Shown piece by piece: positions 45,389 to 54,413 of a DNA stretch of 64,000 bases. The stretch's first letter is position 1; each line of letters begins with the position of its first letter. The stretch covers positions 1-64,000 of the forward strand of contig NZ_JAUEQY010000010.1 in the NCBI RefSeq assembly GCF_030406325.1, written 5' to 3'. A model generated the notes under the pieces. It ran no database searches. It was not told the origin of the DNA and saw only the letters and a list, made by a program, of their open reading frames with translations. The position numbers and the translations under genes are program-made. The DNA is from Actinomadura sp. DC4. GTDB taxonomy: Bacteria; Actinomycetota; Actinomycetes; Streptosporangiales; Streptosporangiaceae.

Positions 45389-46380
45389 GCCGCGCCCTGC
45401 TTTCTGAGCTCGTCGGCGAACTCATGGAGCCCGGCCAGGTCCATGCCGTCGCTGAGCAGCGGCAGCTCGTACTGCGGGACGTCGGCGTCGGCCAGCCGGG
45501 CCAGCTCGCGCTCTTGCAGCATCGCCCGGCGCGCGTGGTCGCCCGCCTCGTCGGCGAGGGCCTGCGCGATCTCCGCGGCGTTGTCCTCCAGGCCGGCCGC
45601 CTTCACGCCCATCCGGATCGCCTCGACGTCGAGCTCGCCGGACAGGGCCGCGTCCAGGTCGGCGTCCAGCAGGATCGGCGGGCGCACCATGTTGACCATC
45701 AGGCCGCCGACCGGAAGGCCGAGGTCCCGCAGGTCGGAGATGCCGTCGACGGTCTCCTGGACCGGCATCTCCTCCAGCAGCGTGACGAAGTGGACGGCGG
45801 TCTCCGGGCTGCGGATGACCTTCATCACCGTGTCGGCGTGGTGGCGGATGGGGCCCATCTTGGCGAGCCCGGCGACCTCGGCGTTGACGTTGAGGAAGCG
45901 GCTGATGCGGCCGGTCGGCGGGGCGTCCATCACGACGGCGTCGTAGATGAAGTGGCCCTTTTTGTCCTTGCGGCGTACGGCCTCGCTGGCCTTTCCGGTG
46001 AGCAGCACGTCACGCAGGCCGGGGGCGATCGTGGTCGCGAAGTCGATGAGGCCGAGCTTGGTGAGCGCCTTTCCCGCACGACGGAGGTTGTAGAACATCT
46101 CCAGGTATTCGAGCATCGCCTCTTCGGGATCGACCGCCAGGGCGTACACATCGCCGCCCTCGGGGGCCACCGCGACCTTGCGTTCCTCGTACGGCAGTGG
46201 CGGGCAGTCGAAGAGCTGGGCGATGCCCTGCCGCCCCTCGACCTCGATGAGCAGGACCTTTCGGCCGCCGGCGGCCAAGGCCAGCGCGAGTGATGCGGCC
46301 ACGGTCGTTTTTCCCGTGCCGCCCTTGCCGGTGACCACGTGCAGGCGCACGCCGTCCCAATCGGTGTCTCTCGCCCTCAC
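45385..46380 (-). CDS. ArsA/Get3-like ATPase (first of a pair)
   Basis: The product has 331 residues from the GTG at 46,380. The P-loop is HVVTGKGGTGKTTVAASLAL, followed by EVEGRQGIAQLFD, MDAPPTGRISRFLNV and a C-terminal helical segment. It is the counterpart of mycobacterial Rv3679, whose complex with Rv3680 affects glycerol metabolism and reductive stress. A longer start (ATG at 46,473) would add 31 unconserved residues and run into the SPFH promoter; I prefer the shorter form but it is not certain. It pairs with the ATPase downstream by a GTGA overlap. Confidence 0.88.
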   Translation of the reverse strand: MRARDTDWDGVRLHVVTGKGGTGKTTVAASLALALAAGGRKVLLIEVEGRQGIAQLFDCPPLPYEERKVAVAPEGGDVYALAVDPEEAMLEYLEMFYNLRRAGKALTKLGLIDFATTIAPGLRDVLLTGKASEAVRRKDKKGHFIYDAVVMDAPPTGRISRFLNVNAEVAGLAKMGPIRHHADTVMKVIRSPETAVHFVTLLEEMPVQETVDGISDLRDLGLPVGGLMVNMVRPPILLDADLDAALSGELDVEAIRMGVKAAGLEDNAAEIAQALADEAGDHARRAMLQERELARLADADVPQYELPLLSDGMDLAGLHEFADELRKQGAA

Positions 46381-46505
46381 TCTTGCGAGGCTATCGTCCG
46401 GCTCGGCGGCCCTTCCCGGCGAGTGCAAGTGACGTCTGACACGCCTGCCCCGCGGAGGACTACTGTCGGACATGGAGGGAATCGGCCGGCAGAAAGGTGA
46501 GTCCT

Positions 46506-47474
46506 GTGGCTGAAGCGGCGTTCATTCTCCTGGCAATCATCGCGTTCCTGGTTTTTCTGGTCGTTGTCGCGTCGGTAAAAGTCGTGCAACAGGTGGAACG
46601 AGGCGTGGTGTTCCGGCTCGGTCAGGTGCAGCCGCAGTTCCGCGCGGCAGGTCTGACCTTGATCTTTCCGGTGATCGACAGGATGACCAAGGTCAACATG
46701 CAGACCGTCGCCATGGGCGTACCCGCCCAGGACGGCATCACGCAGGACAACGTGAGTGTCCGGGTCGACGCGGTCGTCTACTTCCGGGTCATCGACCCGG
46801 TGAAGGCGATCGTCAACGTGCAGAACTACAACTGGGCCATCTCCCAGGTGGCGCAGACGTCCCTGCGATCGGTGATCGGCCAGTCCGACATGCAGCAGCT
46901 GCTGTCGGATCGCGAGACGATCAACATCGAACTCCAGCGGATCATGGACCAGGCGACCGAGGCGCCCTGGGGCGTCAAAGTCCAGCGCGTCGAGATCAAG
47001 GACGTCTCGCTGCCCGAGGGCATGAAGCGGTCCATGGCGCGGCAGGCCGAGGCCGAGCGGGAGCGGCGGGCGCGCATCATCACCGCCGACGGTGAGTTCC
47101 AGGCGTCCAAGCGCCTGGCAGCCGCCGCCGAGGTCATGGCCCAGGACCCCGCGTCGCTGCAGCTTCGTCTGCTGCAGACCGTGGTCGAGGTCGCGGCCGA
47201 GAAGAACAGCACCCTTGTGATGCCCTTCCCGGTGGAGCTCCTGAGGTTCTTCGACCGGGCCGCGGGCGGCGACCGGACGTCGCGTGAGGGCAACCCGCGT
47301 ACCGACCTCGCCGAGCGGCTCGCCAAGGCAGAGGAGGAACTGGCCAAGGCCGACGAGCCGACCTCGATCGCCTCCGCCGACGAGGTGCCGCCCGTGCCCG
47401 GCCTGGACCCCGGTCCGGGCGTCCCGACCGAGGAGCGGCCGAACGGCGCGCGGCGGGATGAGAGTGACGCCTGA
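46506..47474 (+). CDS. SPFH/Band-7 (stomatin-like) membrane protein
   Basis: The 322-residue protein has one N-terminal membrane helix (AFILLAIIAFLVFLVVVASV), the SPFH domain (VVQQVERGVVFRLGQVQPQF, VDAVVYFRVIDPVKAIVNVQ) and the EIKDVSLPEGMKRSMARQAE oligomerisation helix. An acidic, proline-rich tail follows. It is likely a membrane-scaffold oligomer that modulates proteases or microdomains. The GTG at 46,506 has AAAGG eight bases upstream. It is divergent from the ArsA pair and sits where mycobacteria go straight to the small DUF4177 gene. Confidence 0.92.
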   Translation: MAEAAFILLAIIAFLVFLVVVASVKVVQQVERGVVFRLGQVQPQFRAAGLTLIFPVIDRMTKVNMQTVAMGVPAQDGITQDNVSVRVDAVVYFRVIDPVKAIVNVQNYNWAISQVAQTSLRSVIGQSDMQQLLSDRETINIELQRIMDQATEAPWGVKVQRVEIKDVSLPEGMKRSMARQAEAERERRARIITADGEFQASKRLAAAAEVMAQDPASLQLRLLQTVVEVAAEKNSTLVMPFPVELLRFFDRAAGGDRTSREGNPRTDLAERLAKAEEELAKADEPTSIASADEVPPVPGLDPGPGVPTEERPNGARRDESDA

Positions 47475-47491
47475 TCGCTAGGGTTTCCTCC

Positions 47492-47647
47492 ATGACTAAG
47501 TGGGAGTACGCCACCGTTCCGCTGCTGGTCCACGCGACAAAGCAGATTCTCGACAATTGGGGTGACGACGGGTGGGAGCTCGTCACCGTCATCCCCGGCC
47601 CCAACCCGGAGAACCTCGTCGCCTACCTGAAGAGGGAAAAGGCATGA
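47492..47647 (+). CDS. DUF4177-type small protein
   Basis: The 51-residue protein starts MTKWEYATVPLLVHATKQIL and continues DNWGDDGWELVTVIPG, the compact DUF4177 pattern. It ends KREKA with its stop overlapping the RidA gene by four bases (ATGA). A small protein of this type is found at the same place upstream of the RidA gene in mycobacteria. The function is unknown; the conserved position implies a shared pathway with RidA. Confidence 0.9.
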   Translation: MTKWEYATVPLLVHATKQILDNWGDDGWELVTVIPGPNPENLVAYLKREKA

Positions 47648-48105
47648 GCACTCCTGAGGAGCGGCTGGCGGAGCTCGGCCTCGAGATCCCCGAGGTCGCG
47701 GCCCCGCTGGCCTCGTACGTCCCGGCCGCACGTTCCGGCGCGTACGTCTACACCTCGGGGCAGCTGCCGATCGTCAAGGGCGAGCTGGTCGCGACCGGCA
47801 AGGTGGGTGCCGAGATCGAGCCGGAGCGCGCCGCCGAGCTGGCCCGCACCTGTGCGCTCAACGCGATCGCCGCCGTACGCGCCGAGGTCGGGGAGCTGTC
47901 CCGCGTACGGCGCATCGTCAAGGTCGTCGGCTTCGTGGCCAGCGCACCGGACTTCTACGGCCAGCCGCAGGTGATCAACGGGGCGAGCGACCTGCTCGGC
48001 GAGGTCTTCGGCGACGCGGGCACGCACGCACGCAGCGCAGTCGGGGTCGCCGTGCTGCCCCGTGACGCGCCGGTCGAGGTAGAGCTCATCGCCGAAGTCG
48101 AATAG
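47644..48105 (+). CDS. RidA-family enamine/imine deaminase
   Basis: The 153-residue protein belongs to the YjgF/YER057c/UK114 family. It has SGAYVYTSGQLPIVKGELVA, ALNAIAAVRAEVGELSRVRR and the C-terminal RSAVGVAVLPRDAPVEVELI with the conserved arginine that binds the imine carboxylate. RidA removes reactive enamines formed by PLP enzymes. It is translationally coupled to the DUF4177 gene. A small GC hairpin at 48,121-48,136 follows. Confidence 0.92.
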   Translation: MSTPEERLAELGLEIPEVAAPLASYVPAARSGAYVYTSGQLPIVKGELVATGKVGAEIEPERAAELARTCALNAIAAVRAEVGELSRVRRIVKVVGFVASAPDFYGQPQVINGASDLLGEVFGDAGTHARSAVGVAVLPRDAPVEVELIAEVE

Positions 48106-48160
48106 CTTTCGGTCGGACACCCCCGCTCCGGCGGGGACCGACCCGAAGCGAGGAGGCGCC

Positions 48161-48994
48161 TTGGCGGACGCACCTGGCCTCCGGCTGCCCGACCGGCTGG
48201 CCGAACGCGCACGAGACATCAGCGAGGGAAAGGTGGAGGCGGCCGCGCCACGCGACGCCTCCACCGTGATCCTTCTTCGCGACTCATCCAACGGCCTGCT
48301 GGTCTACCTCCTCCGTCGCGTCTCCTCGATGAAGTTCGCGCCGGGGGCGTACGTCTTTCCCGGCGGTTCGGTCGATCCGCGCGACGGCGACCTCGCGGTC
48401 GGGTGGTCCGGCCCGTCCGCGGCCGAGTGGGGCGGCGCCTTCGGGGCCGGCGAGACGCTCGCCCGCGAACTCGTGTGCGCCGCCGTACGCGAGACGTTCG
48501 AGGAGTCCGGCGTGCTGCTCGCCGGGCCGGCCCCGGACGCGATCGTGCCGGACACCAGCGGCGACGACTGGGAGGCCGACCGGCAGGCGCTCCTGGACCG
48601 CTCCCAGTCCCTCGCCGAGCTCCTGGCCCGGCGCGGCCTGGTGCTGCGCGGCGACCTGCTGCGCCCATGGGCGCACTGGATCACGCCGGAGATCGAGGAG
48701 CGCCGCTACGACACGAGGTTCTTCGTCGCCGCGCTCCCGGACGGCCAGCGCACCCGCGACGTCAGCACCGAGTCCGACCGGGTGACGTGGGTACGGCCCC
48801 GCGACGCGGTGTCGGCGGCGCGGGGCGGCGACATGCCGATGCTCCCGCCGACCCTGGTGACGCTGACCGAGCTGTCCGCGTACGACTCGGTCGCGGAGGT
48901 CCTGGCCGCGGTGCGCAGCGTACGGCCTCGTCTGCCACAGGCACGCGTCACCGGCGACGGCGTCTTCCTCATCCTGCCGGAGGACGTGTCATGA
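48161..48994 (+). CDS. NUDIX hydrolase
   Basis: The product has 277 residues from a TTG start that has a perfect AGGAGG upstream. The Nudix box is spread over the segment from GGSVDPRDGDLAVGW to AVRETFEESGVLLAG, with the REx2EE glutamates present (VRETFEESG) and an insertion between the halves. This is typical of the NUDT19-like, actinobacterial Nudix group. It hydrolyses a nucleoside diphosphate-linked substrate, unknown here. It overlaps the MBL-fold gene by four bases. Confidence 0.88.
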   Translation: MADAPGLRLPDRLAERARDISEGKVEAAAPRDASTVILLRDSSNGLLVYLLRRVSSMKFAPGAYVFPGGSVDPRDGDLAVGWSGPSAAEWGGAFGAGETLARELVCAAVRETFEESGVLLAGPAPDAIVPDTSGDDWEADRQALLDRSQSLAELLARRGLVLRGDLLRPWAHWITPEIEERRYDTRFFVAALPDGQRTRDVSTESDRVTWVRPRDAVSAARGGDMPMLPPTLVTLTELSAYDSVAEVLAAVRSVRPRLPQARVTGDGVFLILPEDVS

Positions 48995-49755
48995 AGATCG
49001 ACGGGATGGGCACGGACCGGGCGTCGTGCCTGCTGGCCCCGAACCCCACGCCGATGACCCTCGACGGCACCAACACGTGGATCCTGCGCGAACCGGGCGC
49101 GGAGCGGTCGGTCGTCGTCGACCCGGGCCCCGACCACGAGGAACACCTGAACCGGGTCGCCTCGACCGCCGGACAGGTCGCGCTCGTCCTGCTCACCCAC
49201 GGCCATCCGGACCACGCGGAGGGCGCGCGGAGGTTCGCCGAGCTGGCGGGCTCGGTCCCCGTACGCGCGCTGGACCCCGTCCACCGCCTCGGCGAGGAGG
49301 GCCTGGCCGAGGGCGACGTGGTGGAGCTGGACGGCCTGGAGGTGCGGGTCATGGAGACGCCGGGCCACACGCCGGACTCCCTGAGCTTCTGGCTGCCGGC
49401 CGACGAGGCGGTGCTCACCGGCGACACGGTCCTCGGCCGCGGAACGACGATCGTGCAGCGGCTCGGCGACTACCTGACCTCGCTGGACCGGCTACGCGCG
49501 ATGGCCGAGGGTACCCGGGTGATCCTGCCCGGCCACGGCTACAAGCTCGACGACCCGGTGGGCGCGCTCGACTTCTACATCGATCACCGGCGCGAACGCC
49601 TCCAGCAGGTGGAGGACGCCCTGGCCGCCGGCGACCGTACGGCACGCGAGGTGGTCGAACGGGTGTACGCCGACGTCGACCGCGCCCTGTGGCCGGTCGC
49701 CGAGGCCTCTGTACGCGCCCAGCTCGACTATCTGGCCGAGCGCGGGGTCTCCTAG
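48991..49755 (+). CDS. MBL-fold metallo-hydrolase
   Basis: The 254-residue protein has the metal-binding THGHPDHAEGARRF motif, METPGHTPDSLSFW, GDTVLGRGTTI and LPGHGYKLDDP, the complete set of metallo-beta-lactamase-fold ligands, and a C-terminal helical domain like LACTB2/glyoxalase II types. By synteny it corresponds to mycobacterial Rv3677c. It ends four bases into the convergent crp gene. Confidence 0.9.
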   Translation: MKIDGMGTDRASCLLAPNPTPMTLDGTNTWILREPGAERSVVVDPGPDHEEHLNRVASTAGQVALVLLTHGHPDHAEGARRFAELAGSVPVRALDPVHRLGEEGLAEGDVVELDGLEVRVMETPGHTPDSLSFWLPADEAVLTGDTVLGRGTTIVQRLGDYLTSLDRLRAMAEGTRVILPGHGYKLDDPVGALDFYIDHRRERLQQVEDALAAGDRTAREVVERVYADVDRALWPVAEASVRAQLDYLAERGVS

Positions 49756-50438
49756 CGGGAGCGCTTGCGGAGGCGTTCGATGTCGAGGACCTGGACGGCG
49801 CGGGCCTCGATGCGGAGCCAGCCGCGCTGGGCGAAGTCGGCCAAGGCCTTGTTGACCGTCTCGCGGGAGGCGCCGACGAGCTGGGCGAGCTCCTCCTGCG
49901 TCAGGTCGTGGTGGACGTGCAGGCCGGTCTCGGTGGGCTGGCCGAAGCGCTCGGCCAGGTCGAGCAGGGCCTTGGCGACGCGGCCCGGCACGTCGGTGAA
50001 GACGAGGTCGGCCATGATCTCGTTGGTGCGCCGCAGCCGCTGGGCGAGGGCCCGCAGCAGGTGGATGCCGATCTCGGGGTGGCCCTTGAGGAACGGCCAC
50101 AGGTCGGTGTGGCCGAGCGCGGCCAGCCGTCCCTCGGTCACCGCGATGGCGCTGGCCGTACGGGGACGGGGGTCGAACAGCGACAGCTCGCCGAACATCT
50201 CACTCGGCCCCAGCACGCTGAGGAGGTTCTCCCGGCCGTCAGGGGCCGTACGGGTAAGCTTGATCTTGCCTTCGAGGATGACGTAGAGGCGGTCGCCCTC
50301 CTGGTCTTCGGAGAACAGCGTCTGACCACGTGACAGCTGGACTTCTGTGACGGTGGCACGCAGCGCTCTGGCCCCCTCTTCGTCGAGCGCCTCGAAGAGT
50401 GGTGCGCGGCCGAGAACCTCGACGTCGCGGTCGTTCAC
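49752..50438 (-). CDS. crp: Crp/Fnr-family transcriptional regulator
   Basis: The product has 228 residues: a cyclic-nucleotide-binding beta-roll at residues 20-120 (ILEGKIKLTRTAPDGRENLL, the phosphate-binding FGELSLFDPRPRTASA), a dimer helix and a C-terminal HTH (LTQEELAQLVGASRETVNKA). The PRTASA cassette contains the arginine that binds cAMP, so it is a true CRP-type sensor. The GTG has AGGAGGAAAC upstream. It corresponds to M. tuberculosis Crp (Rv3676) by sequence pattern and place. Confidence 0.95.
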   Translation of the reverse strand: MNDRDVEVLGRAPLFEALDEEGARALRATVTEVQLSRGQTLFSEDQEGDRLYVILEGKIKLTRTAPDGRENLLSVLGPSEMFGELSLFDPRPRTASAIAVTEGRLAALGHTDLWPFLKGHPEIGIHLLRALAQRLRRTNEIMADLVFTDVPGRVAKALLDLAERFGQPTETGLHVHHDLTQEELAQLVGASRETVNKALADFAQRGWLRIEARAVQVLDIERLRKRSR

Positions 50439-50710
50439 GTTTCCTCCTCGGTAACCATCGAGCATAAGTGTGACGCACGTCGCAGTGTGAAGGTGAGGCG
50501 GCCCCCCTTTTTTTCTCCTACGCCCTGCGACGTGGACCAGCGTCCCATCTCGTCCCGTTAAGTCCGGACTCGGCCCACCTGCAGAGTCGTGCCGCCGGAG
50601 GCGGGCCTGGACTCCGCGGCGTCCGTACGCCTCGTGCGGACCCGCACACGCGCCGGACGAGCGCGGCCGACCGGGCATCGGTCCCGCCCCGACGCTCTAC
50701 TCTGGCAGGC

Positions 50711-51451
50711 ATGGCGACGGAAGTGACCCCGCGAGCGCGGGCTCGCAAGTGGCAGGCGGAGACGCGGCTGGGGCTGGTACGCCGGGCGCGGAAGATCAAC
50801 CGGATCCTGGCCGAGACCTATCCCGACGCGCACTGCGAGCTGGACTTCGAGAGCCCCTTCCAGCTCCTGGTCGCCACGGTCCTTTCGGCGCAGACCACCG
50901 ACAAGCGGGTCAACCTCACGACGCCGGCGCTGTTCGCCAAGTACCCCTCGGCCGACGACCTGGCCGCCGCCAACCCCGAGCACGTCGAGGAGATCCTGCG
51001 GCCCACCGGCTTCTTCCGCGCCAAGACCAAGTCCGTGATGGGGCTGTCCGCGGCGATCCGCGACGACTTCGGCGGCGAGGTCCCCCGGACCCTGGAGGAG
51101 ATGGTCAAGCTCCCCGGGGTCGGCCGCAAGACCGCGAACGTCGTGCTCGGCAACGCCTTCGACGTGCCGGGCCTGACCGTCGACACGCACTTCTCCCGGC
51201 TGGTCAAACGCTTCCGCTGGACCGCCGAGACCGACCCGGTCAAGATCGAGTACGCCATCGGCGAGCTGATCCCCCGCAAGGACTGGACGATCCTGTCGCA
51301 CCGGCTGATCTGGCACGGCCGCCGGATGTGCCACGCGCGGCGGCCGGCCTGCGGCGTCTGCCCGCTCGCCCCGCTCTGCCCCTCCTTCGGCGAGGGCCCG
51401 ACCGACGAGAAGACGGCGAGCAAGCTGGTACGGCCGGGTCCGTTCTCGTGA
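50711..51451 (+). CDS. nth: Endonuclease III
   Basis: The 246-residue DNA glycosylase/AP lyase removes oxidised pyrimidines. It has [16 protein letters not shown], the helix-hairpin-helix [17 protein letters not shown] with the catalytic lysine, [12 protein letters not shown] with the catalytic aspartate, and four cysteines for the [4Fe-4S] cluster ([20 protein letters not shown]). The N-terminus is extended by ~20 basic residues, as in actinobacteria. It is divergent from crp across a 272-base spacer with no other gene and overlaps the NUDIX gene by four bases. Confidence 0.97.
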   Translation: MATEVTPRARARKWQAETRLGLVRRARKINRILAETYPDAHCELDFESPFQLLVATVLSAQTTDKRVNLTTPALFAKYPSADDLAAANPEHVEEILRPTGFFRAKTKSVMGLSAAIRDDFGGEVPRTLEEMVKLPGVGRKTANVVLGNAFDVPGLTVDTHFSRLVKRFRWTAETDPVKIEYAIGELIPRKDWTILSHRLIWHGRRMCHARRPACGVCPLAPLCPSFGEGPTDEKTASKLVRPGPFS

Positions 51452-52095
51452 CGGAGTATCCCGACTGGTTGCGCGAGTTCGTGGCGGCGGCACCTGCGAC
51501 CGAGGTGCCCGATCACTTCCGCCCGCCCGGCAACGGCGCGCGCGCCGCGGCCGTGCTCATCTTGTTCGGAGAGGGTCCCGAGGGGCCTGACCTGCTGCTT
51601 CTGCAGCGCGCCGACACCATGCGCAAGCATGCCGGGCAGCCGGCCTTCCCCGGCGGCGGCATCGACCCGGGCGACGGCGGGCCGGTCGGCGCCGCGCTGC
51701 GCGAGGCGGCCGAGGAGACCGGCCTGGACCCCGCAGGCGTCACGGTCCTGACCACGATGCCGGAGCTGTACGTCTCCCACAGCGGCTACCGCGTGACGCC
51801 GGTGATCGGCTGGTGGCACGAGCCGTCCGCGGTCGCGGCGGGCGACCCGCAGGAGGTCGCCTCGGTCGCGCGGGTGCCGATCGCCGAGCTGACCGACCCG
51901 GCCAACCGGCTCCAGGTCCGCAGTCCGTCCGGCTGGGTCGGGCCCGCCTTCCGCGTACGGAACATGCTCGTCTGGGGGTTCACCGCCGGTGTGGTGCACC
52001 GTCTGCTGCAGGTCGCGGGATGGGCGCGCCCGTGGGACGAAAGCCGCATAGAGGACCTTCCGCCCGAGGCGATCGATCTCGCCACGCGGGAGTAG
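51448..52095 (+). CDS. NUDIX hydrolase (CoA pyrophosphatase type)
   Basis: The product has 215 residues with the Nudix box [20 protein letters not shown] followed by EETGLDP. The preceding [20 protein letters not shown] is the UPF0035 signature of CoA diphosphatases. The GTG overlaps the nth stop (GTGA). Together with marP downstream it keeps the order nth-nudix-marP seen in mycobacteria. Confidence 0.9.
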   Translation: MTEYPDWLREFVAAAPATEVPDHFRPPGNGARAAAVLILFGEGPEGPDLLLLQRADTMRKHAGQPAFPGGGIDPGDGGPVGAALREAAEETGLDPAGVTVLTTMPELYVSHSGYRVTPVIGWWHEPSAVAAGDPQEVASVARVPIAELTDPANRLQVRSPSGWVGPAFRVRNMLVWGFTAGVVHRLLQVAGWARPWDESRIEDLPPEAIDLATRE

Positions 52096-52176
52096 TTCTG
52101 CGTTCGTACGTAACAGGTGCCGATCTGGTCCACCGAGGCGACGTGCGAACCCACCTTTCCCCTATACGGTGAACCA

Positions 52177-53373
52177 GTGCTGGGCGATCACCTCCTCGAC
52201 CTGATTCTTCTGGCGCTCGTCGTGCTCTTCGCGATCTCGGGGTACCGGCAGGGCTTCATCGTCGGTTCGCTGAGCTTCGTGGGCTTCGTCGGCGGCGTCA
52301 TTGTCGGCATGCTCATCGCGCCGCCGATCGTCAAGGCGGTCGTGGGCGGCCCGGCCCAGCAGGCGCTGCTCGCCATCGTCATCCCGTTCCTGACCGCGAC
52401 GCTCGGCCAGCTCCTGGCCTCCTCCATCGGCTCGGCCCTGCGCAGCCGCGTGACCTGGGACTCCGCCCGCAGCGTCGACGCGGTCGGTGGCGCGTGCGTC
52501 AGCGGTGTCGCGCTCCTCGTGGTGGCGTGGCTGATCGGCAGCGCCCTGGTCACCTCGCCCTTCGTGTGGCTGCGGACGCAGGTCAAGGACTCCACGGTCC
52601 TGCACGGCGTGAACACCTTCATGCCCGACCAGGCCAACACCTGGTTCTCCTCGTTCCGCGGCTTCGTGTCCAAGACCGGCTTCCCGCAGGTCTTCGGCGG
52701 CCTCGGCGGTGAGTCCATCGTCGACGTGCCCCCGCCCGACACCAAGATCCTCAACACGCCGGAGCTGCGCCAGGCGCGGCGCAGCATCGTGAAGATCATC
52801 GGTACCGCCCAGAGCTGCCAGCGCAAGATCGAGGGCACCGGCTTCGTGTACGCCCCGGGCCGCGTGATGACCAACGCGCACGTCGTGGCCGGCGTCGACA
52901 CCAGCCCGAAGGTCTTCACCATGGGCAACGGCACGTTCAGCGGCCGGGTCGTGCTCTACGACTACAAGCGCGACGTGGCCATCCTCGACGTCCCCGGCCT
53001 GACGCTGCCGTCGCTGAAGTTCGACGGCACCGCGCAGACGCGCGACGACGCGGTCGTGGCCGGCTTCCCCAAGAACCACCCGTTCACCACCCGCCCGGCC
53101 CGCATCCGCGCGAAGCAGAAGGCCCGCGGCCCGGACATCTACCACTCCGGCCAGGTCACCCGCGAGATCTATGCCATCCGCGCGCTGGTCGAACAGGGCA
53201 ACTCCGGCGGCCCGCTGCTGGCCACGAACGGCAAGGTCTACGGCGTGGTCTTCGCCGCCGCGCTGGACAACAAGGACACCGGCTACGTCCTCACCGCGGC
53301 GGAGGTCGCCTCCGACGCCCAACTGGGCGTCAACGCCGTCAACGAGGTCTCCACCCAGTCCTGCTCCGACTAG
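52177..53373 (+). CDS. marP: MarP-type membrane serine protease
   Basis: The 398-residue protein has four N-terminal membrane helices of the CvpA type (DLILLALVVLFAISGYRQGF...), then a periplasmic chymotrypsin-like protease. The triad residues are seen in MTNAHVVAG, KRDVAILDV and EQGNSGGPLL. Two cysteines (AQSCQRK and the C-terminal QSCSD) could form the disulfide that controls activity in M. tuberculosis MarP (Rv3671c). MarP processes cell-wall enzymes and confers acid resistance. The GTG at 52,177 is used; no strong Shine-Dalgarno is present. Confidence 0.94.
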   Translation: MLGDHLLDLILLALVVLFAISGYRQGFIVGSLSFVGFVGGVIVGMLIAPPIVKAVVGGPAQQALLAIVIPFLTATLGQLLASSIGSALRSRVTWDSARSVDAVGGACVSGVALLVVAWLIGSALVTSPFVWLRTQVKDSTVLHGVNTFMPDQANTWFSSFRGFVSKTGFPQVFGGLGGESIVDVPPPDTKILNTPELRQARRSIVKIIGTAQSCQRKIEGTGFVYAPGRVMTNAHVVAGVDTSPKVFTMGNGTFSGRVVLYDYKRDVAILDVPGLTLPSLKFDGTAQTRDDAVVAGFPKNHPFTTRPARIRAKQKARGPDIYHSGQVTREIYAIRALVEQGNSGGPLLATNGKVYGVVFAAALDNKDTGYVLTAAEVASDAQLGVNAVNEVSTQSCSD

Positions 53374-53385
53374 AGAGGACTTCCG

Positions 53386-53946
53386 ATGCGCCGCGTGACG
53401 TACTCGATGAACGTCTCACTCGACGGCTACATCGTCGGGCCGGACGGCGGCTTCAACTGGACGGAGCCCGACGACGAGCTCTTCGGCTTCGCCACCGACG
53501 AGATACGGCTGGTCGGCGTCCACCTGCTGGGACGACGGCTGTACGAGACGATGCTGTACTGGGAGACCGCCGACCAGGATCCGTCGCTCGACGAGTCACG
53601 GCTCCAGTGGGGCGCGATCTGGAACGCGCTCCCGAAGGTGGTGTTCTCCACCACGCTGCCGGCGGTGCGGGGCAACGCCCGCCTGGCCTCCGGCGGCCTG
53701 GCGGAGGAGATCGAGCGACTGCGAGCCGAGCCGGAGGAGGGCGACATCGCGATCGGCGGCGCGACTCTCGCCGCCGAGGCGGCCGCGCTGGGTCTGATCG
53801 ACGAATACCGCGCCAGGGTCCACCCGGTGCTGGTCGGCGGTGGCATTCCGTTCTTTCCCCAGCGCGAGCGCCGGGTGGATCTCGAACTCGTCGAGACCCG
53901 CACCTTCGGCTCAGGAGTCGTCTACCTCCGCCACCGCGTGTCCTGA
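53386..53946 (+). CDS. Dihydrofolate reductase family protein (RibD C-terminal fold)
   Basis: The 186-residue protein starts MRRVTYSMNVSLDGYIVGPD and has LLGRRLYETMLYWE and the GDIAIGGATLAAEAAALGLI and VHPVLVGGGIPFFPQ segments. It is clearly related to the protein at 25,407 (same length and motif spacing) but diverged. It follows marP by 12 bases, with AGAGGA upstream. It overlaps the convergent DUF309 gene by 25 bases. The substrate is unknown. Confidence 0.9.
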   Translation: MRRVTYSMNVSLDGYIVGPDGGFNWTEPDDELFGFATDEIRLVGVHLLGRRLYETMLYWETADQDPSLDESRLQWGAIWNALPKVVFSTTLPAVRGNARLASGGLAEEIERLRAEPEEGDIAIGGATLAAEAAALGLIDEYRARVHPVLVGGGIPFFPQRERRVDLELVETRTFGSGVVYLRHRVS

Positions 53947-54413
53947 GTGAGGCGCGGGGCGAGGTCGGCGTCGGTGATGGAGCCGAGGCCGTCGCGTTCG
54001 ATACGGACGACCAGGTCGCGGGCGTGCCGGGCCAGGGCCTGCGCGGCGATGTCGTGCGGGGCCGGGTCGTAGGGTGCGATGCGGCCGGCCGCGCGGCCCA
54101 GCAGGCTCCGCGCGCCCTGGGCGTTGCCACGGCGTACGTGGGTGAAGCCCACCGCGAGCTGGGCCAGACCCTGCCACAGCTCGCGCTCCGCCTCCGGGGC
54201 CGACTTCCACGCCGCCTCCAGCACCTCGTGCGCGTGGAACGGGCGGTCGGCGTCGAGCAGCCGCTGGGCCTCGGACAGCGCCTCGGCCGGGGGTGCCGTG
54301 TAGTCGTCCGGGACGCGCTCCTCGCCCTCGGCGCCGTGCGGGAGCGGGCGGCCGTACGCGTCGCGGGGCCGGGCGTTGCGGGCGCGGCCCGTCTCGTCGC
54401 GGTCGCGTGCCAT
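53922..54413 (-). CDS. DUF309 family protein
   Basis: The 163-residue protein has a disordered, charged N-terminus and then the DUF309 helical bundle: EAQRLLDADRPFHAHEVLEA with the conserved FHAHEVxE motif, WQGLAQLAVGFTHVRRGNAQ and a basic C-terminus. The histidine-glutamate motif suggests metal binding, but no activity is known. The ATG overlaps the upstream gene's stop by one base (TGATG), indicating translational coupling with the epoxide hydrolase-like gene. Confidence 0.88.
   Translation of the reverse strand: MARDRDETGRARNARPRDAYGRPLPHGAEGEERVPDDYTAPPAEALSEAQRLLDADRPFHAHEVLEAAWKSAPEAERELWQGLAQLAVGFTHVRRGNAQGARSLLGRAAGRIAPYDPAPHDIAAQALARHARDLVVRIERDGLGSITDADLAPRLTQDTRWRR

Noticed and set aside
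52162-53322. Long open frame antisense to marP
   Set aside because: Composition is typical of an antisense frame in GC-rich DNA, and marP has intact catalytic motifs.
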